DNA of 5,056 nt from positions 1 through 5,056 of the forward strand of contig DAOVRE010000153.1 in the NCBI GenBank assembly GCA_030628305.1, given 5' to 3'. How positions within the stretch are numbered: position 1 is the first letter of the stretch; the number at the start of each line of letters is the position of its first letter. Of this stretch, positions 1 to 5,056 are shown in pieces. Both the position numbers and the translations under genes were made by a program. Source of the DNA: Candidatus Heimdallarchaeota archaeon. GTDB lineage: Archaea > Asgardarchaeota > Heimdallarchaeia > Heimdallarchaeales > Heimdallarchaeaceae. Under the pieces are notes generated by a model. That model saw only the letters and a program-made list of their open reading frames with translations. It was not told the DNA's origin and searched no databases.

Positions 1-1250
1 AAGGTTCCTCCACTCCAGTGAATATCTTGGAGAACACCATCACTATCTTTTTTGACTTCTATTCCAAGCATGTCCTTCATTCTGTCTTTCCATATCCTAG
101 GTAAATCTTTTATCTCAATTTTTCCTGCAAATAGATCTCTTTCAATTTCAAATCGAAGGATTATGTGCAGATTATAGGTGACTTCATCTGCTTCAACTCT
201 TATCATGGAGGGTTCAACTGCATTTATTGCTCGAATGAAACCAGCATATTGAACATCAGAGAAAATATCTCCAGTTAGTTTTTTGAATCTATCCAAATAA
301 TAGAACCAAAATGATTTACTTCTCCCAAGAGTGTTCTCATAAAACCTAGATTGCGATTCGTGAAGTCCTAACGAACAGTACTTCCCTACAGGTTGGTTTT
401 TCCACTCCTCTGCTTGGTTTTGTTCATAACAGCCATGACCACCTTCATGCATAACTGAGAAGAATGAGCTTGTGAAATCATCTTCTTGGTACCTTGTAGT
501 TATTCTTACGTCATCGTATGCCCCAGTTGTGAATGGGTGTGTTGAAACATCAATTCTTCCTTTTTCCATACTAAAGTTGATTAAGGAAACAAGGTCCTTA
601 GATAATTTGTCTTGTATATCTAAAGGTACTTTTCTATATATCAAGGAAGTATCTGGTTGTGTAGGTGCTTCTTTACATTTCCTTATGAGATCAACAGTTG
701 CTTCTTTTAGGGGCGTAAAAATTTTCGTATATTTTTCACTCGACATCCCAGGTTCAAATTCATCTAGAAGAACCTCGTATGGAGGAATGTCTGGATTGAT
801 GTAATTGGCGTACCGTTTTGCCATTTCAAATACTTTCTCTAAAGAGGGTTGAAACTTAGAAAAATCATTTTCAGCTCGAGCTTCTTTCCAAGCTTCAACA
901 GCTATCACTGTAGTTTTTGTATATTCAACAACAAAGTCCTCAGGTAATTTTATTGCTTTATTATACTCCCTTTGAATTAAGTATATATTCCTCTTTTCTA
1001 TTTCAGATAGTTTATCGTAATCTTCGTGCTCTTTTATGACCTTCAATAGCTCTCCTATCTTGGGATCAGTACTTACTTTGTGATTTAATCCTGCAAGATA
1101 TCCTTGTTGCTCGCTTCTTTGGATTAAACCTTTCTTCGGCATTAACACTTCTTGGTCCCAGCCGAGAAGCATACTTATTTGTTCAACAACTTGTATCTCT
1201 TTGTATATTGCTAGAAGTTGCCCGTATTTTTCTTTCATCTGCATCATCAT
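1..1250 (-). CDS. M32 metallocarboxypeptidase (carboxypeptidase Taq family), C-terminus cut by window edge
   Basis: The reverse-strand frame is open from the ATG at 1250 to the window edge, giving 416 codons of a family usually near 500 residues, so roughly 85 are missing. All M32 signatures are visible: HPF at 238-240, DVRIT at 247-251, the zinc-type motif HEGGH at 268-272 (H268, H272 ligands, E269 catalytic), HESQSR at 297-302 (E298 the expected third ligand), IRVEADE at 350-356 and GVLQDIHW at 405-412. The family removes C-terminal residues one at a time, with broad specificity but not after proline, using Zn or Co. No signal peptide is seen, so it should be cytosolic and help recycle peptides. 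A TAG codon directly precedes the ATG at 1250, so translation cannot start further upstream in frame. ATGs at 1247, 1244 and 1238 are alternative starts. It is divergent from the C11 peptidase gene. The family call is very secure; the exact start is less so. Confidence 0.96.
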   Translation of the reverse strand, partial: MMMQMKEKYGQLLAIYKEIQVVEQISMLLGWDQEVLMPKKGLIQRSEQQGYLAGLNHKVSTDPKIGELLKVIKEHEDYDKLSEIEKRNIYLIQREYNKAIKLPEDFVVEYTKTTVIAVEAWKEARAENDFSKFQPSLEKVFEMAKRYANYINPDIPPYEVLLDEFEPGMSSEKYTKIFTPLKEATVDLIRKCKEAPTQPDTSLIYRKVPLDIQDKLSKDLVSLINFSMEKGRIDVSTHPFTTGAYDDVRITTRYQEDDFTSSFFSVMHEGGHGCYEQNQAEEWKNQPVGKYCSLGLHESQSRFYENTLGRSKSFWFYYLDRFKKLTGDIFSDVQYAGFIRAINAVEPSMIRVEADEVTYNLHIILRFEIERDLFAGKIEIKDLPRIWKDRMKDMLGIEVKKDSDGVLQDIHWSGGT

Positions 1251-1280
1251 CTAGTTTGATTTTGATTCTACAAAGAAACT

Positions 1281-1290
1281 GATAAATATT
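1281..1290 (-). promoter_or_regulatory. Predicted TATA box for the M32 carboxypeptidase gene
   Basis: Read on the minus strand the site is AATATTTATC, an AT-only core centred about 35 bases upstream of the ATG at 1250. Archaeal transcription normally begins about 25 bases downstream of the TATA centre, which would give a 5' leader of only about 10 bases. No Shine-Dalgarno sequence precedes the ATG (the upstream bases read AATCAAACTAG), which agrees with a very short leader. This is a match by eye in an AT-rich region, so chance occurrence is possible. Confidence 0.45.
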
Positions 1291-1330
1291 TTGTCTCAAG
1301 GAAGATTTTCTTGTCACATCCTATTAGTAA

Positions 1331-1340
1331 AAATATAAAT
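1331..1340 (+). promoter_or_regulatory. Predicted TATA box for the C11 peptidase gene, leaderless start
   Basis: AAATATAAAT is centred about 29 bases upstream of the ATG at 1365, so transcription would begin at or within a few bases of the start codon. No Shine-Dalgarno sequence lies directly before that ATG. The position helps decide the start: a TTG in the same frame at 1311 would place this TATA box inside the coding region. Confidence 0.5.
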
Positions 1341-1364
1341 AATACCAAATGTCATCTAGTTACT

Positions 1365-3686
1365 ATGAACTTTTCATGCTTAAAAACAAGAATTTTAATA
1401 ATATCCTTATTACTCACCTCCATTCCGTTGACACTCGTCGCAGGGAATACTTCAGATGTTACTCAATCAAATGTTTCTTTAGATGCTACGAACAAAGATT
1501 GGACTGTTTTACTCTATATATGTGGTGATAATAATTTGGAATCTTTTGCTATGGATGATTTAAACGAACTTGAAGCAGCTGGAGGTACAACTGCTGATGT
1601 TAATGTTGTCGTTATGGTAGATCAAAACACAGAGGATTATCCTTACCCTGAATACACAAGTGCTTGGACAGATTCACGATACTATGTAATCGAAGGCGAT
1701 TCTGATCCTAACACATTTACTTCTCCTGTAAATACTTCTTTAGGAGAGCAAAATATGGGCGATGGTGCTACATTAGAATCTTTTGTAGAATGGGGATTAA
1801 CCAACTTTCCTGCTAACAATACTGCTCTAATCCTTTGGGATCACGGTGGTGGTTTAGATGGCATTTGTTGGGATGACGATGATAACGATTTTCTGACAAT
1901 TGATGAAGTTGATGATGCTTTAGAAGGTTATTACTTTGATATAATTGCTTTGGATGCTTGTATCATGGGACATATAGAAATACTATATGAACTCCAAGAT
2001 AATTGTGGGATACTAGTATCAAGTCTTTACAATATCCCTGGAGATGGATACCCTTACGATATTATTTTAGCAGATTTGATTGCCACCCCAACTCAAACAG
2101 CAAGTGAATGGGCAAATACCATTGTCTATGAATATGTAGATTCTTACGCTTATTATGATGGTGACGTTACTCTATCAGCTTATAATACAACAGCAATAGC
2201 AGGAATTGATACACTCGTGAATGATTTTTCACAAGCTTTGATTGCTGCATTGCCAACATACTATACCACTATTTACAACGCGATAAATATGGCAGATAGC
2301 TATTCTCCTGAGTTTGTTTGTGAATTCTATCAATTCATTGAAGAAGTGCAGAGTATAGCCGCTTTTGGTGTCGCTACAGCTGCAACCAATCTCTTAAACA
2401 TGTTAGATGATGCATTGATTGCAACGGATTCAAGTTTGTACATAACACCCTATGGACTTTGGGTTTTCCTACCAAACTTGCCCTATAATTACATTAATGA
2501 TTTCTACGTTTTCTCTAATCAAAGTGTAGTCAATAGTTATTCTAATGATTACTATGATCTAGAGTTTGTTGCTAATACAGACTGGGATAATTTCGTTTAT
2601 CAATGGAGAGATAAAGTAGATACTCTTATACCCTCAGTCTCTGTAGGTTCTCCATATTCTGGGTCTCTCACCTCTGGTTATATCCAATACATACAAGCAG
2701 ATTTATCCAATCCTGGAACTGGACTCGCATATATGGCTACCTTAACAATGGATTCGGATGTAGACTTTGATTTGTATGCTTTCAATGAAGAAGCTTATCT
2801 AGGTATGTCAAACAGTATTTCGACTTCAAGTACAAATATTGATGATTATCCTGAAGTATTGATTCTTCCTATTTCAGGTTTAACTACTGTTTTCTTCATG
2901 GTATATGCTTACTCAGGTTCAGGTTTTTACACTTTGACCCTTGAAACAATAGATTATGATGATGATATATATGAAGAAAATGACCATCTAAATTATGCAG
3001 CTTACTTAGAACTCAATAATGAGTATAATTTGATTGCATACGATGATGATTTCTTTGAAATAGAATTAATCGCTGGACAGAATATTGAGCTAATACTTGA
3101 TTTTAATCCTTCTACAGTCGATTTAGATCTTTACCTGGTTAATAACGCAGGAACTATTGTTGATTATAGTGAAAGCTATTCCACTGATGAATACATTGAT
3201 TATACCGCAACATACACAGGTTCTTACTTCATCTATGTCAGTTTCTTTGACGGTGAATTAGGTTCAAGTTATGTTCTTGGTATTTGGTCAGATATTGGTC
3301 CTGATGTTTCAAGTATAAACCATATACCTTTCAATCCTGACTCTGGTGAAAATGTTCAAGTTACATGTGTCGTAACAGGTCCATATACTATCACTTCTGT
3401 TATCCTTTCCTATTCATATGATGGTGGTTCAACATGGACCAATGTTACTATGTCTGGAGGTGTTAGTGAATATGTTGGCACAATACCAGGGAATGAAAAT
3501 GCAGCTGATATTCGTTACAAAATTTATGCCACAGATTCAGAAGACAATACTATGGTTACTGCTGTAAAAACAGTGACGTATGCTACTTCATTCATAGCGT
3601 TTCCATGGTTTATGATACCTGTACTACTTGTGGGCTTAGCTTTTATCAATAAGCGTTTCCTTAGAAAACTCAGAAATAACAACTAA
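1365..3686 (+). CDS. Secreted, membrane-anchored C11 (clostripain-type) cysteine peptidase with PPC-like and Ig-like domains
   Basis: This 773-residue protein begins with a signal peptide (basic K7 and R9, hydrophobic core 10-25, likely cleavage near A26-G27). The C11 catalytic domain spans about 46-420: the start DWTVLLYICGDNN, catalytic H160 in LWDHGGG, and catalytic C199 in DACIMG. An acidic loop at 170-181 may bind calcium, as many C11 enzymes need it. Two PPC-like beta-sandwiches follow at about 428-530 and 532-643; the second has the typical acidic opening, GQ turn and DLDLYL strand. An Ig-like domain lies at about 645-739, a membrane helix at about 743-761, and a basic tail with K763, R764, R767, K768 and R770. 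The predicted topology is catalytic domain outside, tail in the cytosol. Family members cleave after Arg or Lys, but the specificity here is inferred. The ATG at 1365 is preferred over TTG at 1311 because the signal peptide starts there. The ectodomain is acidic, tyrosine-rich and almost free of Lys and Arg. Confidence 0.93.
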   Translation: MNFSCLKTRILIISLLLTSIPLTLVAGNTSDVTQSNVSLDATNKDWTVLLYICGDNNLESFAMDDLNELEAAGGTTADVNVVVMVDQNTEDYPYPEYTSAWTDSRYYVIEGDSDPNTFTSPVNTSLGEQNMGDGATLESFVEWGLTNFPANNTALILWDHGGGLDGICWDDDDNDFLTIDEVDDALEGYYFDIIALDACIMGHIEILYELQDNCGILVSSLYNIPGDGYPYDIILADLIATPTQTASEWANTIVYEYVDSYAYYDGDVTLSAYNTTAIAGIDTLVNDFSQALIAALPTYYTTIYNAINMADSYSPEFVCEFYQFIEEVQSIAAFGVATAATNLLNMLDDALIATDSSLYITPYGLWVFLPNLPYNYINDFYVFSNQSVVNSYSNDYYDLEFVANTDWDNFVYQWRDKVDTLIPSVSVGSPYSGSLTSGYIQYIQADLSNPGTGLAYMATLTMDSDVDFDLYAFNEEAYLGMSNSISTSSTNIDDYPEVLILPISGLTTVFFMVYAYSGSGFYTLTLETIDYDDDIYEENDHLNYAAYLELNNEYNLIAYDDDFFEIELIAGQNIELILDFNPSTVDLDLYLVNNAGTIVDYSESYSTDEYIDYTATYTGSYFIYVSFFDGELGSSYVLGIWSDIGPDVSSINHIPFNPDSGENVQVTCVVTGPYTITSVILSYSYDGGSTWTNVTMSGGVSEYVGTIPGNENAADIRYKIYATDSEDNTMVTAVKTVTYATSFIAFPWFMIPVLLVGLAFINKRFLRKLRNNN

Positions 3687-3688
3687 CT

Positions 3689-3714
3689 TCTTTTTTCTTC
3701 TTTTTTTCATTTTC
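3689..3714 (+). terminator. Poly-T transcription terminator after the C11 peptidase gene
   Basis: Directly after the TAA at 3684-3686 there is a pyrimidine tract with runs of six T (3691-3696), seven T (3701-3707) and four T (3710-3713), and no GC-rich hairpin. Archaeal RNA polymerase terminates at such T-runs in the non-template strand. The next gene has its own TATA box just downstream, so the two plus-strand genes are probably separate transcription units. Confidence 0.6.
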
Positions 3715-3721
3715 AGTTAAG

Positions 3722-3730
3722 TTATATAGT
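3722..3730 (+). promoter_or_regulatory. Predicted TATA box for the ferredoxin-nitroreductase gene, leaderless start
   Basis: TTATATAGT is centred about 27 bases upstream of the ATG at 3753, the spacing expected if transcription begins at the start codon. The bases between are AT- and pyrimidine-rich and contain no Shine-Dalgarno sequence. The same spacing at the C11 gene strengthens the reading of both sites. Confidence 0.55.
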
Positions 3731-3752
3731 ACTAATTTATTTTCTTTTTCAG

Positions 3753-4652
3753 ATGACTAGGTTGAAGATTTTAGGCGTTGATTCAGAGAAATGTATCAAA
3801 TGTGAAAAGTGTATAACATCTTGTTCTGTTAGACTTTTCTCGGTTCAAAAAGATGGCATGGAAAAGAAAATAGTTTATGATGATCCCTATCACTTCTGTT
3901 TTAGGTGCGGCCATTGTATTTCTATCTGCCCTACAGAAGCAATTTCTTATGAAGGGGAGGACAAAACCTATGCTTTTGAAGAGATTGGTCATCCTGAATC
4001 TCTAATCAACTATGAAGACTTGATGAAGTACATAAGAGCTAGAAAATCAATAAGAATCTATAAAGACAAATCTGTTCCTAAAGAGGAGATTGACCGTGTT
4101 TTGGAAGCTATGAGATACTCTCCTAGTGCTAGTAACAGACAAAGAAGACAATATATAGTTATCACGAACAGAAAAAAAATTGCTTGGTTGTCTTCAAAGG
4201 TTTCAAGTTTGATGGAAAAGACAAGAAGGCTATTGCCTTTACGTTATCTTATAGCTCCTTTCTTAAACCCTACCTTACGTAGAAGAATTATGAGCCCAAG
4301 AACTAAACGGAGTTTAGAAACGTTCTTTGAAAGAACAGACAAAGGTGACGACATGATATTCTTCAAAGCTCCAGTTGTTATAATATTATATGCTCCCCCT
4401 TACTCAAAAATGACTGGTGTTGATTCTGGAATCGCCATCACTCACGGGATGTTTGCTGCACAGTCTCTCGGTTTAGGAACTTGTTGGATAGGTTTTGCAC
4501 ACGAATATCTTTGGAGAAGTAAGAAAACAAGAAAAGCTCTAGGAATACCTAAAAACCGTAATGTTCATGGTGTTTTTGTAATGGGCTACCCAGATATAAC
4601 ATTTGAACGAGCAGCACCAAGACGTAAATTAAAAGTAAGTTGGAAAGAGTAG
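3753..4652 (+). CDS. Ferredoxin-nitroreductase fusion (two 4Fe-4S clusters plus FMN nitroreductase domain)
   Basis: This 299-residue protein probably moves electrons from two iron-sulfur clusters to FMN and on to an unknown substrate. Residues 1-65 form a two-cluster ferredoxin: C14, C17, C20, C24 and C49, C52, C55, C59. The second motif ends in the usual Cys-Pro; the first has Ser instead of Pro. The nitroreductase domain starts near 90: RARKSIRIY at 95-103 (the expected Arg-rich FMN-phosphate contact), YSPSASN at 122-128, the strand APVVIILYAP from 206, and GIAITHGMFAAQSLGLGTCW at 226-245. An insert at about 140-186 is very basic, with 14 Lys/Arg and one acidic residue. No signal peptide is seen, so it should be cytosolic. 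Such fusions occur in anaerobic archaea and bacteria. The ferredoxin half suggests reduced ferredoxin rather than NAD(P)H as donor, which is inference. The ATG at 3753 fits the TATA box and the family's N-terminus. The family is clear; the substrate is not predictable. Confidence 0.94.
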   Translation: MTRLKILGVDSEKCIKCEKCITSCSVRLFSVQKDGMEKKIVYDDPYHFCFRCGHCISICPTEAISYEGEDKTYAFEEIGHPESLINYEDLMKYIRARKSIRIYKDKSVPKEEIDRVLEAMRYSPSASNRQRRQYIVITNRKKIAWLSSKVSSLMEKTRRLLPLRYLIAPFLNPTLRRRIMSPRTKRSLETFFERTDKGDDMIFFKAPVVIILYAPPYSKMTGVDSGIAITHGMFAAQSLGLGTCWIGFAHEYLWRSKKTRKALGIPKNRNVHGVFVMGYPDITFERAAPRRKLKVSWKE

Positions 4653-4658
4653 AAAAAA
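4653..4658 (-). terminator. Possible T-run terminator of the split-barrel protein gene
   Basis: On the minus strand a run of six T lies 12 bases past the TGA at 4673-4671. It is short, but it matches the T-run type of terminator expected in archaea. It overlaps no coding base, as the nitroreductase stop codon ends at 4652. Confidence 0.35.
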
Positions 4659-4688
4659 TTTTCTCTTTGCTCACTCTTCTTTTATTTT
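4659..4688 (+). terminator. T-rich terminator of the ferredoxin-nitroreductase gene
   Basis: Just after the TAG at 4650-4652 the plus strand becomes T-rich, with four-T runs at 4659-4662, 4680-4683 and 4685-4688 separated by other pyrimidines. The later part overlaps the C-terminal codons of the convergent gene. There is no GC-rich stem; a weak AGAAAA/TTTTCT inverted repeat at 4651-4664 is probably incidental. Confidence 0.4.
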
Positions 4689-5056
4689 GACATTCCCTGT
4701 TTTCAGATCAAATATGTATATGTCTCTTTTAACTGGGATTTGTACACTGATTTTTTCCAAATCGAGTCTATACAAAAAGAACCTCGAATCATCATAAGAC
4801 TTCCAATAACCATCAAACCAAGGAATTGATTTTATCACATCCTTCTTTGTCTCAAAATCAGTAATTAGAATTGCTTTTCCTGTACCTCTAATGGTGCTCA
4901 AATCTTCTCTGTCTTGGGGATTGATAGCAAATTCAATATTATTGTTTTTTTCAATTTCATTAATTTTTTCTCTTCCTGCAATACTAACAAACCAATAAGT
5001 ATCATTGTGAAAGATTAAGGCCATAGGTCTCACTCTAGGTTGATTATCATCTACAG
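4671..5056 (-). CDS. Pyridoxamine 5'-phosphate oxidase-like FMN-binding split-barrel protein, N-terminus beyond window
   Basis: The reverse-strand frame is open from the window edge to the TGA at 4673-4671, giving 127 residues. The first visible residues, VDDNQPRVRPMALIFHNDTY, match the second and third strands of the PPOX-like barrel, where families read roughly 'LATVD..G.PRVRPM'. The first helix and strand are therefore missing, probably 15-25 residues. A GTG at 5033 lies inside this conserved segment and should not be taken as the start. Other family features are the strand YWFVS, the helix REKINEIEKN, NIEFAIN, and RGTGKAILI followed by a helix. Members bind FMN (some F420 or heme) as dimers and include flavin reductases and general-stress proteins; true PNPOx activity cannot be assumed. 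The gene is convergent with the nitroreductase gene, 18 bases apart. The fold assignment is confident; the substrate is unknown. Confidence 0.85.
   Translation of the reverse strand, partial: VDDNQPRVRPMALIFHNDTYWFVSIAGREKINEIEKNNNIEFAINPQDREDLSTIRGTGKAILITDFETKKDVIKSIPWFDGYWKSYDDSRFFLYRLDLEKISVQIPVKRDIYIFDLKTGNVKIKEE

Noticed and set aside
472..804. A 110-codon plus-strand open frame
   Set aside because: It lies entirely antisense to the M32 carboxypeptidase, whose conserved motifs leave no doubt about the coding strand, and its product has no recognisable domain.
1311..1364. TTG at 1311 as the start of the C11 peptidase, preceded by an SD-like AAGGAAG at 1298-1304
   Set aside because: The SD-like sequence and its spacing are reasonable, but the extra 18 residues are hydrophilic and would bury the signal peptide, and the TATA box at 1331-1340 would lie inside the gene. 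The ATG at 1365 is the better start, though the alternative is not fully excluded.
3738..3752. Pyrimidine tract ending in CAG directly before the ATG at 3753, resembling a eukaryotic 3' splice site
   Set aside because: There is no upstream exon or donor to join, the protein is complete from this ATG, and a TATA box sits at leaderless distance. The tract is explained by AT-rich, T-rich intergenic sequence.
3783..3992. A 69-codon minus-strand open frame
   Set aside because: It is antisense to the ferredoxin part of the nitroreductase fusion, whose cysteine motifs define the real frame.
4651..4664. AGAAAA/TTTTCT inverted repeat as a hairpin terminator
   Set aside because: The stem is six pairs of almost only A-T with a two-base centre, too weak to form a stable hairpin; T-runs alone account for termination here.
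1..5056. A new multi-gene defence, mobile or biosynthetic system
   Set aside because: All four genes belong to known enzyme families, they lie in three separate orientations or transcription units, and there are no repeats, integrases, RNA genes or tightly coupled unknown ORFs to support such a system.

Overview
The window looks like a piece of an AT-rich archaeal chromosome. Three observations support this. None of the three visible gene starts has a convincing Shine-Dalgarno sequence. An archaeal-type TATA box lies about 27-36 bases upstream of each of these starts, which implies leaderless or near-leaderless mRNAs. T-rich tracts without GC-rich hairpins follow the genes. The large surface protease, with a signal peptide, beta-sandwich repeats and a C-terminal membrane anchor with a basic tail, also fits an archaeal cell envelope. 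An Asgard-type or other low-GC mesophilic archaeon is plausible, but I cannot assign a lineage from the sequence alone.

Layout: (1) Bases 1-1250, minus strand: most of an M32 carboxypeptidase (carboxypeptidase Taq type), start present, C-terminus cut by the window edge. (2) Bases 1251-1364: a short divergent promoter region with one TATA box facing each way. (3) Bases 1365-3686, plus strand: a secreted, membrane-anchored C11 (clostripain-type) cysteine peptidase with two PPC-like domains and an Ig-like domain. (4) Bases 3687-3752: a poly-T terminator followed by the next gene's promoter. (5) Bases 3753-4652, plus strand: a fusion of a two-cluster ferredoxin and an FMN nitroreductase. (6) After 18 bases, convergent on the minus strand and running off the right edge, a pyridoxamine-phosphate-oxidase-like FMN split-barrel protein. 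No intergenic gap exceeds 300 bases.

How the genes relate: the first two are peptidases transcribed divergently from one intergenic region. One is predicted to act on proteins outside the cell and the other to trim peptides from the C-terminus in the cytosol, so a shared peptide-scavenging role is possible but unproven. The last two are flavin-fold redox proteins in convergent orientation and need not be co-regulated. All four are recognisable families, and I see no mobile element, RNA gene, CRISPR array or clear new multi-gene system. The most unusual signal is inside the clostripain-type protein: its predicted ectodomain of about 715 residues has only seven Lys/Arg residues, with two stretches of about 300 residues that have none.
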